Shown here: positions 17,006 through 25,642 of the stretch, in pieces | Layout: the number at the start of each line of letters is the position of its first letter | How positions within the stretch are numbered: the first letter of the stretch is position 1 | DNA from: Chloroflexota bacterium | GTDB taxonomy: Bacteria > Chloroflexota > Anaerolineae > Aggregatilineales > Phototrophicaceae | Reading direction: 5' to 3' | Assembly (NCBI GenBank): GCA_013388745.1 | Contig: JACAER010000006.1 | Coordinates: forward strand, 62,001 to 126,000 | DNA: 64,000 nucleotides | The notes under the pieces: model-generated | Database searches by the model: none | Seen by the model: the letters and a program-made list of their open reading frames with translations, nothing else | Told to the model about the DNA's origin: nothing | Program-made: the position numbers and the translations under genes

Positions 17006-18457
17006 ATGACCCTCACCATTGTCGGGCTTGGCCCCGGCCCCATTGACGATCTTTCGCGCCGCGCCTGGCGTGTGCTAGAAAACGCACGCCTTGTTTATCT
17101 GCGCACGACGCGCCATCCCTGCGTGCCGCTGCTGCCGCCCAACGCGCGCCGCGACAGCTTCGACGCCGTATATGAGTCCGAACGCGATTTCGCCCAGGTC
17201 TACGCGACGATCTGCGCCGCCGTGTTGGAGGCCGCGCAGCGGGGCGATGTGGTCTACGCTGTGCCTGGCGACCCGCTGGTGGGCGAGGCGACAGTGACGC
17301 GGCTGCTGGCGGCGGCCAAAGAAGCGGGCATCACAGTAGAGATCGTATCCGGCATCAGTTTTGTCGAGCCGTCGCTGGCGCTGCTGGGCATCGACGCGCT
17401 CGACGGGCTGCAAGTGCTGGACGGCCTCACGGTGGCCGCCATGCATCACCCGCCGCTCAACCCTGATCTGCCGGCGCTGCTGGGGCAGGTCTACAGCCGC
17501 GAAGTCGCCAGCAATGTCAAATTGACGTTGATGAACCAGTACCCGGAGGAATTCACGGTGACGCTGCTGCACGGCGCGGGCACAGAACAGGCGCGGGCGG
17601 AGCAGATGCCGCTGTACGCCATTGACCGCAGTGAGCATATCGACCACCTCACGTCGCTGTTTGTGCCGGCGCTGGGGGATATGTCCAGCTTTCAACAGTT
17701 TGAAGAGATTATCGCCCATCTGCGCGCGCCAGAGGGCTGCCCCTGGGATCGCAAGCAGACGCACCAATCGCTGCGCCCCTATCTGATCGAAGAAGCCTAT
17801 GAGGTGCTGGAAGCGATCGACGCAGGCGATTGGCAGGCGTTGAGCGAGGAATTAGGCGACCTTATGCTGCAAGCCGTGCTGCACACACAGATCGCCGTCG
17901 ATGAGGGCGAATTCCGCATGACCGACGTGCTGCGCCAGATCAACAACAAGCTGATACGCCGGCATCCGCATGTCTGGGGCGATACGCAGGTCAGCGGCGC
18001 CGAACAGGTGCTGGCGAACTGGGACACACTGAAGAAGCAGGAACACGCCGCCAAAGGCACGGCCCGCGCATCGCTGCTGGACGGCGTGCCCAAAGGACTG
18101 CCCGCGTTGATGCAGGCCTATCAATACCGCCAGAAGGCCGCCAAAATCGGCTTCGATTGGGAGAAGGTCGAAGATGTGGCGGCCAAAGTGCGCGAGGAAA
18201 TCGCCGAGATCGCGCAGGCGCAAGACAGCGCGCAGACTGCCGAAGAGGTCGGCGATCTGCTGTTCGTGCTGGTGAACTGGGCGCACTGGCTGGGCGTGAG
18301 CGACCCGGAAGGCGCGCTGCGGGCGGCCAACGCCAAGTTCTACCGCCGCTTCCGCTATATAGAGGCGGCGCTGGCGCAAAACGGCGCTGTGGAAGGCAGG
18401 TATCCGCTGGCACAGCTCGACGCGCTGTGGAACGAGGCCAAGACAAAGGGGTTATGA
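17006..18457 (+). CDS. mazG: Tetrapyrrole methylase / MazG nucleotide pyrophosphohydrolase fusion (YabN-like)
   Basis: A 483-residue two-domain protein. Residues 1-220 have the SAM-dependent tetrapyrrole methylase fold (MTLTIVGLGPGPIDDLSRRAW; YAVPGDPLVGEATV). Residues 235-480 are MazG, with both halves: APEGCPWDRKQTHQSLRPYLIEEAYE with EELGDLML, and later EEVGDLLFVLVNW. The EExxE/ExxD metal-binding pattern is intact. MazG hydrolyses (d)NTPs to monophosphates, for house-cleaning or stringent-response control. The methylase half of such fusions has no proven substrate. I chose the ATG at 17006, close behind GCAGGA, over the TTG at 16982. The gene ends before a bidirectional hairpin. Confidence 0.92.
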   Translation: MTLTIVGLGPGPIDDLSRRAWRVLENARLVYLRTTRHPCVPLLPPNARRDSFDAVYESERDFAQVYATICAAVLEAAQRGDVVYAVPGDPLVGEATVTRLLAAAKEAGITVEIVSGISFVEPSLALLGIDALDGLQVLDGLTVAAMHHPPLNPDLPALLGQVYSREVASNVKLTLMNQYPEEFTVTLLHGAGTEQARAEQMPLYAIDRSEHIDHLTSLFVPALGDMSSFQQFEEIIAHLRAPEGCPWDRKQTHQSLRPYLIEEAYEVLEAIDAGDWQALSEELGDLMLQAVLHTQIAVDEGEFRMTDVLRQINNKLIRRHPHVWGDTQVSGAEQVLANWDTLKKQEHAAKGTARASLLDGVPKGLPALMQAYQYRQKAAKIGFDWEKVEDVAAKVREEIAEIAQAQDSAQTAEEVGDLLFVLVNWAHWLGVSDPEGALRAANAKFYRRFRYIEAALAQNGAVEGRYPLAQLDALWNEAKTKGL

Positions 18458-18475
18458 AAGGGAATATAAACGCAA

Positions 18476-18500
18476 AATCCCACTCATAATGAGTGGGATT
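18476..18500 (-). terminator. Bidirectional hairpin terminator, tRNA-Pro / mazG
   Basis: AATCCCACTCA and TGAGTGGGATT form a perfect 11-bp stem with a 3-base loop. Read on the minus strand it is followed by TTTTGCG and lies just after tRNA-Pro; on the plus strand it lies 19 bases after mazG. Confidence 0.75.
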
Positions 18501-18504
18501 GTTG

Positions 18505-18578
<74 letters not shown>

Positions 18579-18660
18579 CTATCTACTCTCAGTGTAGCCC
18601 AAAACGAGAGGGGGGACAAGAGTCAATTTGCGGCGCAGGGCATTTGCAATTTCAAATTAT

Positions 18661-18688
18661 TTGTGCAAATATTGTTTACAGTTATACT
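18661..18688 (+). promoter_or_regulatory. Promoter of the membrane-anchored HTH gene
   Basis: TTGTGC (18661-18666) and TATACT (18683-18688) with a 16-base spacer, 37 bases before the ATG at 18726. Confidence 0.55.
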
Positions 18689-18725
18689 GTTTTTTTTAGA
18701 TTCTTTGACCGGGCGAGGCTGCACA

Positions 18726-19298
18726 ATGGTTATGTTATTGATGGCCGCTGGGCTGACCCTGCTGGCATTGGTGACTCTGACCTCGTACACGCTGCGTGTG
18801 CGGCGCAAACGGCTGCGCCGTATGCTCAAGCTCACGCCGTTAAGCTGCGGTCTGCTGCTGACGATGCTGGTCAGAGCCGCCGATACCCCCTTTATCGCTG
18901 ATTCCTGGTATCAAAATCATATGACGGGTATTTTGCAAATTCTGGGCGTGGGGCTGGCCGTGATCGGTGGCAGCGCGCTGCTGCCGCGGGTGCGTTTTTC
19001 GCGCCTGCTGCGGCCTCCGGGCGTGCCTTTTGCCCCCGAACCGACCTTCGAGAGCCGCTATGGGGACTCACCGTCGATTCCTGTGCCTGCGCTGCCGCTG
19101 GTGGACAGCAGCACGCACCTGAGCACGCACCTGATGAGCCTGGGCGAGGCGGCGCGTTTTTTGCATATCTCAGAACACGATGTATGGCAGTTGGTGGACG
19201 AGGGCAGCATTACCGCGACACGCACCGGCGGCGGTTATTTGATCGCCCGCCGCGCACTGGACGACTTCCTGCGGCACGAGCGCTTCGGACTGAATTAG
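18726..19298 (+). CDS. Membrane-anchored protein with C-terminal excisionase/MerR-type HTH
   Basis: A 190-residue protein with a hydrophobic N-terminus (residues 1-18) followed by a basic stretch RVRRKRLRRM. A second membrane segment lies at about residues 61-80 (TGILQILGVGLAVIGGSALL). A linker follows, then a C-terminal 50-residue winged-helix domain of the excisionase type (MSLGEAARFLHISEHDVWQLVDEGSITATRTGGGYLIARRALDDFL). The topology would put the HTH in the cytoplasm. The ATG at 18726 is preferred because the longer frame from 18489 runs through tRNA-Pro. No integrase or phage gene is nearby, so excision is unlikely. A membrane-bound regulator is the simplest reading, but no target is known. 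Confidence 0.75.
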   Translation: MVMLLMAAGLTLLALVTLTSYTLRVRRKRLRRMLKLTPLSCGLLLTMLVRAADTPFIADSWYQNHMTGILQILGVGLAVIGGSALLPRVRFSRLLRPPGVPFAPEPTFESRYGDSPSIPVPALPLVDSSTHLSTHLMSLGEAARFLHISEHDVWQLVDEGSITATRTGGGYLIARRALDDFLRHERFGLN

Positions 19299-19362
19299 CG
19301 TCTATGGCCGATCCCATGCCGGGGGTGCTTTCCGCTGCGGTGCCGCGCAGGCCTGCGCGGCC

Positions 19363-19515
19363 CTGACCGAATCCCACCGCCGCGAACTACAAATCCACCG
19401 GTATCGCATTCTGGGCACGCTGCAAGACGCCGAAGATATTGTGCAGGTGATACTGCTGTGGGACTGGCGGCGGCTGGAAACATATGCCGGACCGCCGCAC
19501 GATCCGTCACGCTGA
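19363..19515 (+). pseudogene. Relic of an ECF sigma-70 factor (region 2 only)
   Basis: In one frame this reads LTESHRRELQIHRYRILGTLQDAEDIVQVILLWDWRRLETYAG (split here for length: 19363-19420 and onward). It matches region 2 of SigJ-like ECF sigma factors, which run HRRELQVHCYRMLGS...DAEDxVQETLLRAWRxL. There is no start codon with a ribosome site, regions 3-4 are missing, and the frame stops at 19513 next to the end of the convergent gene. Conserved E/R residues after VQ are altered, so this is a decayed fragment. Confidence 0.7.
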
Positions 19516-19532
19516 ATCTCAGGCAGCCAGAT

Positions 19533-20429
19533 CTAGCCGCTGCCGCCCAACAGCCGCTTTTTACGCGCTTCGAGCTGCGCGCGGATGTCGGCATCGTCGA
19601 TCGGCTTGCTTTCGGGCGCTTCGGGACTCGGCTGCATCGCCGGAAGCGACTCGACGGGCGGCGCGCTGCTTTCCGGCGTTTCGGCGCTGGGGCGCGATTC
19701 GACGGCGTTAGCATGGGTTTCTGCCAGCATATCGCCGATGTTAGGCAGCGCGCTGGTGACCTCTGGCGCGGGATTTTCCGCCATCGTTACCACCGGCTCG
19801 GCAGGTACTTCGGCTGCGGTGGGAGTTTCCTGCGCCGGCAGTGCCGTCGCCCGCGCGTTCGCCGATGGCGGCGGCACAGGCACGGCCTGCCGTTCGCGCA
19901 GCGCGCGCGCCGCTGCGGTACGCACATTCGGGTTGCTGTCGTGGTCGGCGATGTCTTGCAGCAATGTGTCGAACAATTCGCCTTTGACTTCTGAAAGCAG
20001 CGAAACCAGCCGCGCGCGCGCGTCCCATTCCAGCCGGCGTGTGGCGTCGATCGCGCTCTGCGGGCTGAAGCCGACGAGATCAACGAAGGTGTGCGCATTG
20101 CCGCTGAAAGGGGCGATGGTGTCCGGGTTCAGGCCGGCTTTGCTGGCGCTCTGGCTGGCGCTGAGCAGCGTTTGTTTGAACGTTTTGTTGCCGTAACGTT
20201 CGTTTTCGCCCACCGAGCGCTTGAGCGCGGCCACCGCCGGCTCCAGCAGGGCGCTGTTGTCCAGCGACAGGCGCCACAGCGCGCTGCCGATACCGAACCA
20301 GGCGTTGGCGTTATCCGGTTCACGTTCGGCCAGCAGCGCGAACAGCCCCACCGCTACCGGCCAGGCCCCCGCTTTGACATAGAGGACGGTTGCGTCTTCG
20401 ATACGGCGTTCTTCGGGTGTGAGTGTCAT
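19533..20429 (-). CDS. Hypothetical protein, TPR-like N-terminus and Pro/Ala/Glu-rich C-terminus
   Basis: A 298-residue protein of no family I recognise. Residues about 10-60 look like a tetratricopeptide pair (YVKAGAWPVAVGLFALLAEREPDNANAWFGIGSALWRL). Residues about 115-180 have an alpha-helical, HEAT-like pattern (VSLLSEVKGELFDTLLQDIADHDSNPNVRTAAARAL). The rest (about 183-280) is low-complexity Pro, Ala and Glu, ending in a basic helix (IRAQLEARKKRLLGG). No signal peptide or membrane segment. GAAGG lies eight bases before the ATG. It follows the NYN-domain gene by 78 bases on the same strand and may be its operon partner. Confidence 0.75.
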   Translation of the reverse strand: MTLTPEERRIEDATVLYVKAGAWPVAVGLFALLAEREPDNANAWFGIGSALWRLSLDNSALLEPAVAALKRSVGENERYGNKTFKQTLLSASQSASKAGLNPDTIAPFSGNAHTFVDLVGFSPQSAIDATRRLEWDARARLVSLLSEVKGELFDTLLQDIADHDSNPNVRTAAARALRERQAVPVPPPSANARATALPAQETPTAAEVPAEPVVTMAENPAPEVTSALPNIGDMLAETHANAVESRPSAETPESSAPPVESLPAMQPSPEAPESKPIDDADIRAQLEARKKRLLGGSG

Positions 20430-20507
20430 AGCGCAGCCTTCACTGTTGATGAACGGAATACTCTCTATCCCTGTATACGCAGTGCCGCTGTCCGCCGTTG
20501 CGCGCCC

Positions 20508-22625
20508 CTATTCAGGGGTGCCCGCCACCAGATTGACGGTGTGATGCGTGCGGAACAGACTGTACTGCCCGGCGCGCCCCGGCAGTGGGTTCAGCACATT
20601 TTCGGTCACCATGATCGAAAACCACAGCTCCAAATCCCACTGTCCCTGCGGGTCGGCGGTGCGCAGATTGGCTTCCGAGATCAGCATGTTCTTGTCATAT
20701 AATTGCAGCAGCAGCTTGATGAACGCATCGCGCTCGGCCAGGATTGTTTTCAGCAGCGCATGTCCCCCCAGCAGCGTAATGCCCTTGGTGCTGTAGTTGC
20801 TCTGCGGATTCGGGTATTCGTTGACCTCCGCCGCGTTGTTGGCGATCAGATATTCCACCGCGCGCTGAAAGGTCATGCCGGTATCATAAGCGCGCAGGCG
20901 GCGGTGCAGACTGCCCAGCGGACACCAGGCGAACCCGCGAAAGCTGGTGAACTGCTCGACGCTCACCACGACGCGCACAATCATGTCCACCGTTTCCTGT
21001 TCGCTTTTGCCCAGTTCGTCGATGGTCATTTCGGCCCATTCTTTTTGCAGCGGCGGCGGTGCCACGGGCTTGATCTCCTCGCGCGCCACAACCTGATAAT
21101 CGCTACGCAGCTTGATGACCGGCACGAGATCGTCGGGGTTATGGCGGTGGGGCACCAGTTCGCGCGCTAACACCTGTTCGCGCACCAGTGCATCGATCCA
21201 GTGCGAGCGCCACTGATCGTTCTCGTTACAACCGGGACGATCCAGTTCTTTGTCCATCGCCAGCCCTTTGAGCAGGAAGCCGTAGTTAACGTATTCCCAG
21301 CCGCGCACTTCCAGCGTGTTTTCCACGCGCCGCACGATGCGATCGCGGATAATGCGCGTTTTTTCGACAATCGGATGGGTAGGATTCAGCGTGACATTGC
21401 CATTGCCCGTCACCGCCTTTAACAGGCCGAGCGACAGCGCTTGCGACACCAGGTCTTCCCCACGCGGGCGCGAAATCACCGCGCCCACGCGCTGCAACTG
21501 CTCGATCAGTTGGCGCGCGGGAATCGTTTCGATATTCAATTCCGTCGCCATACGGTCAAACTGGACAATCACGCTCGTCCACTGCGACGGCGTGAAGCTG
21601 GCCGCCTCTGTGCCTTCGCTGACAGCGGCGGTGCTCAACGATTGGTGCGTTTGCAGGTTGGTGAAATCGTCGATGTATTCCACCGAGACGCCCGGATTTT
21701 TTTCCAGTTGGCGGCTGGTGCTGCCGCGCACACCCCACACGATCACGGTCTTATTGCGCGAAAGCAGCGCGTTGAGCACTTCGTTGAAGTCGCGGTCGCC
21801 GCTCGCCAGAATATACACATCCGCCGAATCCGAATGTCCGGCATCGGTAATGACATCGCGCGCAATACGCATATCGGCGCTGTTTTTGCCCGGCAGGTTA
21901 AATACCGGGTCGATGTTCGCCAACATCAGCCGACTGGGAGCTTCGTCCATCACCTCGCGCCCCTGCGAATCGACCAGCGGCGGCAGACTCCCACGCTGCC
22001 CCCATGGCGCATAGGCCGCCATCGAAACCACATGCCCGTGCGCTTTGGCCTGCATCACGATGCGATCAATCAGATGGTCAAGATTGACCGTAAAACCCTG
22101 TTCGTTCAGGCTGATGGCGATGTTTTCGAAGTCCACGTAGACAGCCACATTTTTGGTCTGAATGCCCAACAGCGATTCAAGCGGCTGGAAAATGACGGAG
22201 GCGGCGAATTCTGTGCCTTTGAGCACATCTTCTGAACCCCAGACGCGGATGCGGGCGTTGCGCGTGGTTTTGACGCGCCGCGCCAGCGGGATTAAATCCT
22301 GGCTGGTCGTCGCCAGAATCAGTTCATCTACTGGATCAGGGTCGAATGAGAAGTAATGCATAATGAGCGCGTCGGCCATGCTGTCGCGCTCCGCCACGTC
22401 GAATGTGTCGTAACCTGCCGCTTTGAACTTAGCATGCACCTGGGGGGTGTGGGCTTCCCAGTTGGCGACGGCCACTGCCTTGAGCTTATCGGCGCTCACG
22501 AGGCCAGCAGCCAGCGCTGCGCCCCCGCGCAGTCCGACCGCAAGTTCCTGTAGATCCACCGCGATGCCCCGCTGACGAAAGCGCTGGAGTACATCGTCCA
22601 CATCTACAATGAGATACGCAGCCAT
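20508..22625 (-). CDS. Large NYN-domain (LabA/MARF1-type PIN-fold) protein, two NYN copies
   Basis: A 705-residue cytoplasmic protein. Residues 1-150 look like a first NYN domain (YLIVDVDDVLQRF; DSMADALIMHYFSF; DELILATTSQDLIPLARRV). Residues about 160-320 are a second, more canonical one (VAVYVDFENIAISL; DMRIARDVITDAG; ADVYILASGDRDFNEVLNAL; VIVWGVRG). The Asp residues that bind metal in PIN-fold RNases are present in the second copy (VDFEN, ADMRIA, SGDRDF) and partly in the first. The C-terminal 350 residues hold probable winged-helix modules (ARQLIEQLQRVGAVISRPRGEDLVSQALSLGLL). RNase activity is inferred. RBS AGGA precedes the ATG. Confidence 0.82.
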   Translation of the reverse strand: MAAYLIVDVDDVLQRFRQRGIAVDLQELAVGLRGGAALAAGLVSADKLKAVAVANWEAHTPQVHAKFKAAGYDTFDVAERDSMADALIMHYFSFDPDPVDELILATTSQDLIPLARRVKTTRNARIRVWGSEDVLKGTEFAASVIFQPLESLLGIQTKNVAVYVDFENIAISLNEQGFTVNLDHLIDRIVMQAKAHGHVVSMAAYAPWGQRGSLPPLVDSQGREVMDEAPSRLMLANIDPVFNLPGKNSADMRIARDVITDAGHSDSADVYILASGDRDFNEVLNALLSRNKTVIVWGVRGSTSRQLEKNPGVSVEYIDDFTNLQTHQSLSTAAVSEGTEAASFTPSQWTSVIVQFDRMATELNIETIPARQLIEQLQRVGAVISRPRGEDLVSQALSLGLLKAVTGNGNVTLNPTHPIVEKTRIIRDRIVRRVENTLEVRGWEYVNYGFLLKGLAMDKELDRPGCNENDQWRSHWIDALVREQVLARELVPHRHNPDDLVPVIKLRSDYQVVAREEIKPVAPPPLQKEWAEMTIDELGKSEQETVDMIVRVVVSVEQFTSFRGFAWCPLGSLHRRLRAYDTGMTFQRAVEYLIANNAAEVNEYPNPQSNYSTKGITLLGGHALLKTILAERDAFIKLLLQLYDKNMLISEANLRTADPQGQWDLELWFSIMVTENVLNPLPGRAGQYSLFRTHHTVNLVAGTPE

Positions 22626-23044
22626 AAATCATATCCTAAAAAATAAATGCACAACCTGGACAGGGTTTGTCCGGTGTGCCGCACAATTTTTATCTGTGCT
22701 GAAAAGTGAATCCCTTGTAAATTCTATTTTTCAACAGTTCAATGATCCCGCTGTCTGTGGGCTGTCTGCGCCAGTCGCCCACCATAAGTCCGCGTTGATA
22801 CGGTAATCGTTTCAAGGATAACAAAATCCATTACCGTAATCAATTGTGTGTTTGATTCATGTGAGAAGGCTTTCACAAGTGGAAACGCTTCCTCATATCC
22901 GGCATTATAATCCAAGCGCATTAAATATAAGTTAGAATTTTCGTTAAGGTGTTCCCCGTGCGTTAATGCAATTCAACACTGCTGTGAGGGAGAAACGATA
23001 TTTTATGCCCGCGTTATCGATAGCTTATGGGCAAAATCATACTG
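22626..23044. other. Intergenic region without a recognisable gene (419 bp)
   Basis: AT-richer than its surroundings, between two minus-strand genes. It has a hairpin at 22800-22837 (ACGGTAAT/ATTACCGT). A 60-codon minus-strand frame (22739-22921) has no ribosome site and no family resemblance. The first part presumably holds the promoter of the NYN gene, on the minus strand. Confidence 0.5.
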
Positions 23045-24262
23045 CTATGCGTCCGCTTCGCCATAATCGGCGCAGATCAGCACAATCGAATCGCCGCCGT
23101 GCCGTGTCAGCACCAGCGTGCGCGTATGTTCGCCTTCCAGCTTGATGCGCGGCAGCAGTTCGTCGGGCGTCATGGGCACGCCCCGCTTTTTGATGGTGAT
23201 GTGCCCCACGCCCTCCGCGCGCAAATACGAAATCAGCTTCTTAAGGTTAAACGGTATCCAATCGAGGATTTGCCACGCGCGCAGCAGCCCCGCCCACTCA
23301 CCTTGCGGACGCTCCGCCGTCGTGAAATAAGCGATCGTGTCGTCCAGCAGTGTGCCGCCGAAACGCGCCGCCAGCGCCTGCACCAGCCCCGCGCGCAGCA
23401 CTGCCGGATCGGGTTCACACAACCAGCGCTGCGGCGGCCCTACCGGCGCTGCGGCCTGACTTTCTGTCCCCAGATGCAGCGCGCTGTCATGCCGGATAAC
23501 CGTCGCCTGGCTGCCTTGCCAGCCGAAGCCGCGCCACAACACCGCCTCTTTTAGTTCGCCCGATACCGAGATGAATTCCACCGCGCCGCCGTAGGGTTTT
23601 AGCTGGCTGACATCGACACCCGGCGCCAGCTTAACTATCATACGCCCGATGTGCGTCCACTGTTGAATGAGCGACAGCGGCGGCTCATAGCCTTCGACAT
23701 CAAATATCCGTTTGCCTTCGTCCGTGCGCCGCGCCGGATCGAAAAACAGCAGATCGGCGGCGGGGATACCCCGTGTCACATCTGCCGCGCTAAATTCGAC
23801 ATTCGTCAGGCCGCAGGCCGCCGCATTGAGCGCCGCCATACGCACACGCACCAGGTCCCAATCCAGCCCGATCACATGATGTCCTTCGGACAGCTCGGCG
23901 AAAGCCAGCGCATCCGAGCCAATGCCGCAGCACACATCCAGAATCGTGCCCGAACCGGTTTTGATCTCTGTGAAATAGCGTTTGGCGCGGTAGCCGCGCA
24001 CCAATTGACTGCTGGCCTGTTCCAGCGCCTCGCGCGTGAAAAACATCTGCTGGGCAGCAGCGCCGAACTTTTCGACAGCTTTTTTGCGCAGCAGCGCCGT
24101 TTCCAGCGCGGCAGCGGCCTGCGTCATGTTCAGTTCCTTGCGCAGCGCCGTCAGCACGCGCATACGCCGCGTGTCGGAAATATCCTCGCGCGCCAGCCGT
24201 TGCAGCACGCGCTGGCCCTGCTCAGATGTCAGAAAATCGAGGTCTGGCAGTGTAAATTCCAT
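23045..24262 (-). CDS. Class I SAM-dependent methyltransferase with THUMP-like C-terminal domain
   Basis: A 405-residue protein. The helical N-terminus (residues 1-90) precedes the SAM-binding motif I ILDVCCGIGSDALAFA (about 110-125), the acidic end of strand 2 (VIGLDWDLVRV), and the motif IV-like DLLFFDPARRTDEGKR. DPAR places it in a family of tRNA/rRNA-type methyltransferases with a THUMP-like C-terminal domain, here ending IKKRGVPMTPDELLPRIKLEGEHTRTLVLTR. The substrate is unknown, probably a nucleic acid. It starts 22 bases after DUF6285 on the same strand, so the two likely form an operon. Its ribosome site (AAGAGAC) is weak. Confidence 0.82.
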   Translation of the reverse strand: MEFTLPDLDFLTSEQGQRVLQRLAREDISDTRRMRVLTALRKELNMTQAAAALETALLRKKAVEKFGAAAQQMFFTREALEQASSQLVRGYRAKRYFTEIKTGSGTILDVCCGIGSDALAFAELSEGHHVIGLDWDLVRVRMAALNAAACGLTNVEFSAADVTRGIPAADLLFFDPARRTDEGKRIFDVEGYEPPLSLIQQWTHIGRMIVKLAPGVDVSQLKPYGGAVEFISVSGELKEAVLWRGFGWQGSQATVIRHDSALHLGTESQAAAPVGPPQRWLCEPDPAVLRAGLVQALAARFGGTLLDDTIAYFTTAERPQGEWAGLLRAWQILDWIPFNLKKLISYLRAEGVGHITIKKRGVPMTPDELLPRIKLEGEHTRTLVLTRHGGDSIVLICADYGEADA

Positions 24263-24284
24263 GTCTCTTATTAAAACACAGAAT

Positions 24285-24710
24285 TCACAGCGGCTTTACG
24301 GCGTCTTCCTGGGCCAACGCTTGCAAGAACCTGGGATTCGCCACCTGCAACTGTTCCACGCTCGTCGTCAGCACATGTTCGAACAGCGCGGCCTTCTGTG
24401 CCGCGCCGTCGTAGTCCCCGGCGCGAATCTGCGCGCACAACTGCTTGTTGCGCTCGCGCAGCGCCGCCGCCTGCTGGCGCGGGTCATCCGGCCTATCCTG
24501 CGGCGCGCTCAGCGCGTCCAGCCGCGCCCATTCATGGGCCATATGATCGGGGGCAAGCTGCAATTCACGCTCGACCACGCGCAGCACATTGATCGCCACC
24601 AGCGTTTGAAAGTACAGCTTGCCATCGCCCTTCACCGCAGGGACGACATGCGTTTCCAGATGCGTGCGCACCGCGTCGAGCAGTTCCGGCGCTGTCGGAC
24701 GATCGTACAT
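24285..24710 (-). CDS. DUF6285 domain protein
   Basis: A 141-residue helical protein. The N-terminal RPTAPELLDAVRTHLETHVVPAVKGDGKLYFQTLVAINVLRVVEREL fits the DUF6285 family. In other genomes that family is often found beside acyl-CoA dehydrogenase and aminoglycoside-phosphotransferase-like genes; neither is present here. Instead it is followed by the THUMP-like methyltransferase. A strong ribosome site, AGGAGAGG, lies just before the ATG. No catalytic residues can be named and the function is unknown. Confidence 0.75.
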   Translation of the reverse strand: MYDRPTAPELLDAVRTHLETHVVPAVKGDGKLYFQTLVAINVLRVVERELQLAPDHMAHEWARLDALSAPQDRPDDPRQQAAALRERNKQLCAQIRAGDYDGAAQKAALFEHVLTTSVEQLQVANPRFLQALAQEDAVKPL

Positions 24711-25027
24711 AAGCCACCTCTCCTAGAAATAGCTGTTAGCAAAACACGAAAACTGCAAAGAAAGGCCGTGTTTTCATCCCGCGTGGTGAGCATTCGCTCA
24801 TGGATACTCGTTCCATCTTCAACAGCTCTGCGCCATTGGGCAAGTATCTACCATGATACCGCAAGAACTGCGCTCCTCGCGCGCCAAAATCAATCAATCG
24901 CAGCACAGCCCACGTTCCCCCCGCGCCGATTGCCCCCTTGTCGCAAGGCACATCCTGCGCGCACAATACAGAGGGAACTGCGATGATCTGCTGTCGATTT
25001 TCTGAAAGTTCAACGGGTGCAGGAATC
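24711..25027. other. Divergent intergenic region (317 bp), no gene seen
   Basis: It separates the divergently transcribed DUF6285 and acyltransferase genes and should hold both promoters. Short ORFs here on both strands show no family resemblance and no codon bias like the neighbours. I found no clear -35/-10 pair. Confidence 0.5.
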
Positions 25028-25642
25028 ATGAGCATTCTGATTATTGGCGCGGGCGGGCACGCCAAAGTCGCCGCCGATATTCTCCAGCGCTGCGGCCAGC
25101 CGGTACGGGGCTACGTGGACGATGACGCCGCGCTGTGGGGGCAGACACGCTTGGGGCTGCCTGTGCTGGGCGGAATCGACACTTATGCGCAGCACGCGGC
25201 GCAGTCATTCGTCATGGGCATCGGCGGCAATGCTATGCGGCGGGCGCTGGCCGCGCGCGTGGGACTGAGTGTCCATTGGCGGCAGGCGATACATCCCAGC
25301 GCCATCATTGCGCCATCAACACATTTGGGTGTGGGTGTGCTGGTCGCGGCAGGGGCCATCATCAACCCCGACGCGGTGATCGGCGACTTCGCCATTATCA
25401 ACACGGGCGCCAGCGTTGATCACGACTGCGTGATCGGTGCATATGCGCATATCGCGCCGGGAGCGGCGCTGGCCGGCGGTGTACAGGTGGGAGAAGGCAC
25501 ACTGATCGGCATCGGCGCGCGTGTCATCCCCTACAAACGCATCGGCGCATGGGCGGTGATCGGCGCGGGGGCAGTGGTGGTGCGGCATGTGCCCGATAGC
25601 GTGACGGCAATGGGCGTGCCCGCGCGCTGGACTACGGAATGA
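25028..25642 (+). CDS. Left-handed beta-helix acetyltransferase, NeuD/PglD family
   Basis: A 204-residue enzyme that transfers acetyl (or another acyl) from CoA to a sugar amine or hydroxyl. Residues 1-70 form the small Rossmann-like domain with the nucleotide-sugar loop ILIIGAGGHAKVAADIL. From residue 90 the hexapeptide repeats form the beta-helix (SAIIAPSTHLGVGVLVAAGAIINPDAVIG...). The catalytic histidine of the PglD type is His132 in SVDHDCVIG. I chose the ATG at 25028, which begins exactly at the family's N-terminus. Its last 11 bases overlap the convergent kinase-like gene. No other surface-polysaccharide genes are adjacent, so the substrate is open. Confidence 0.88.
   Translation: MSILIIGAGGHAKVAADILQRCGQPVRGYVDDDAALWGQTRLGLPVLGGIDTYAQHAAQSFVMGIGGNAMRRALAARVGLSVHWRQAIHPSAIIAPSTHLGVGVLVAAGAIINPDAVIGDFAIINTGASVDHDCVIGAYAHIAPGAALAGGVQVGEGTLIGIGARVIPYKRIGAWAVIGAGAVVVRHVPDSVTAMGVPARWTTE

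Noticed and set aside
22739-22921. Possible 60-residue gene on the minus strand between the NYN and methyltransferase genes
   Set aside because: No ribosome site, no similarity and no clear codon bias; kept as intergenic.
24736-25065. 109-residue minus-strand frame across the divergent intergenic region
   Set aside because: No family resemblance and overlaps the acyltransferase start; probably a shadow ORF.
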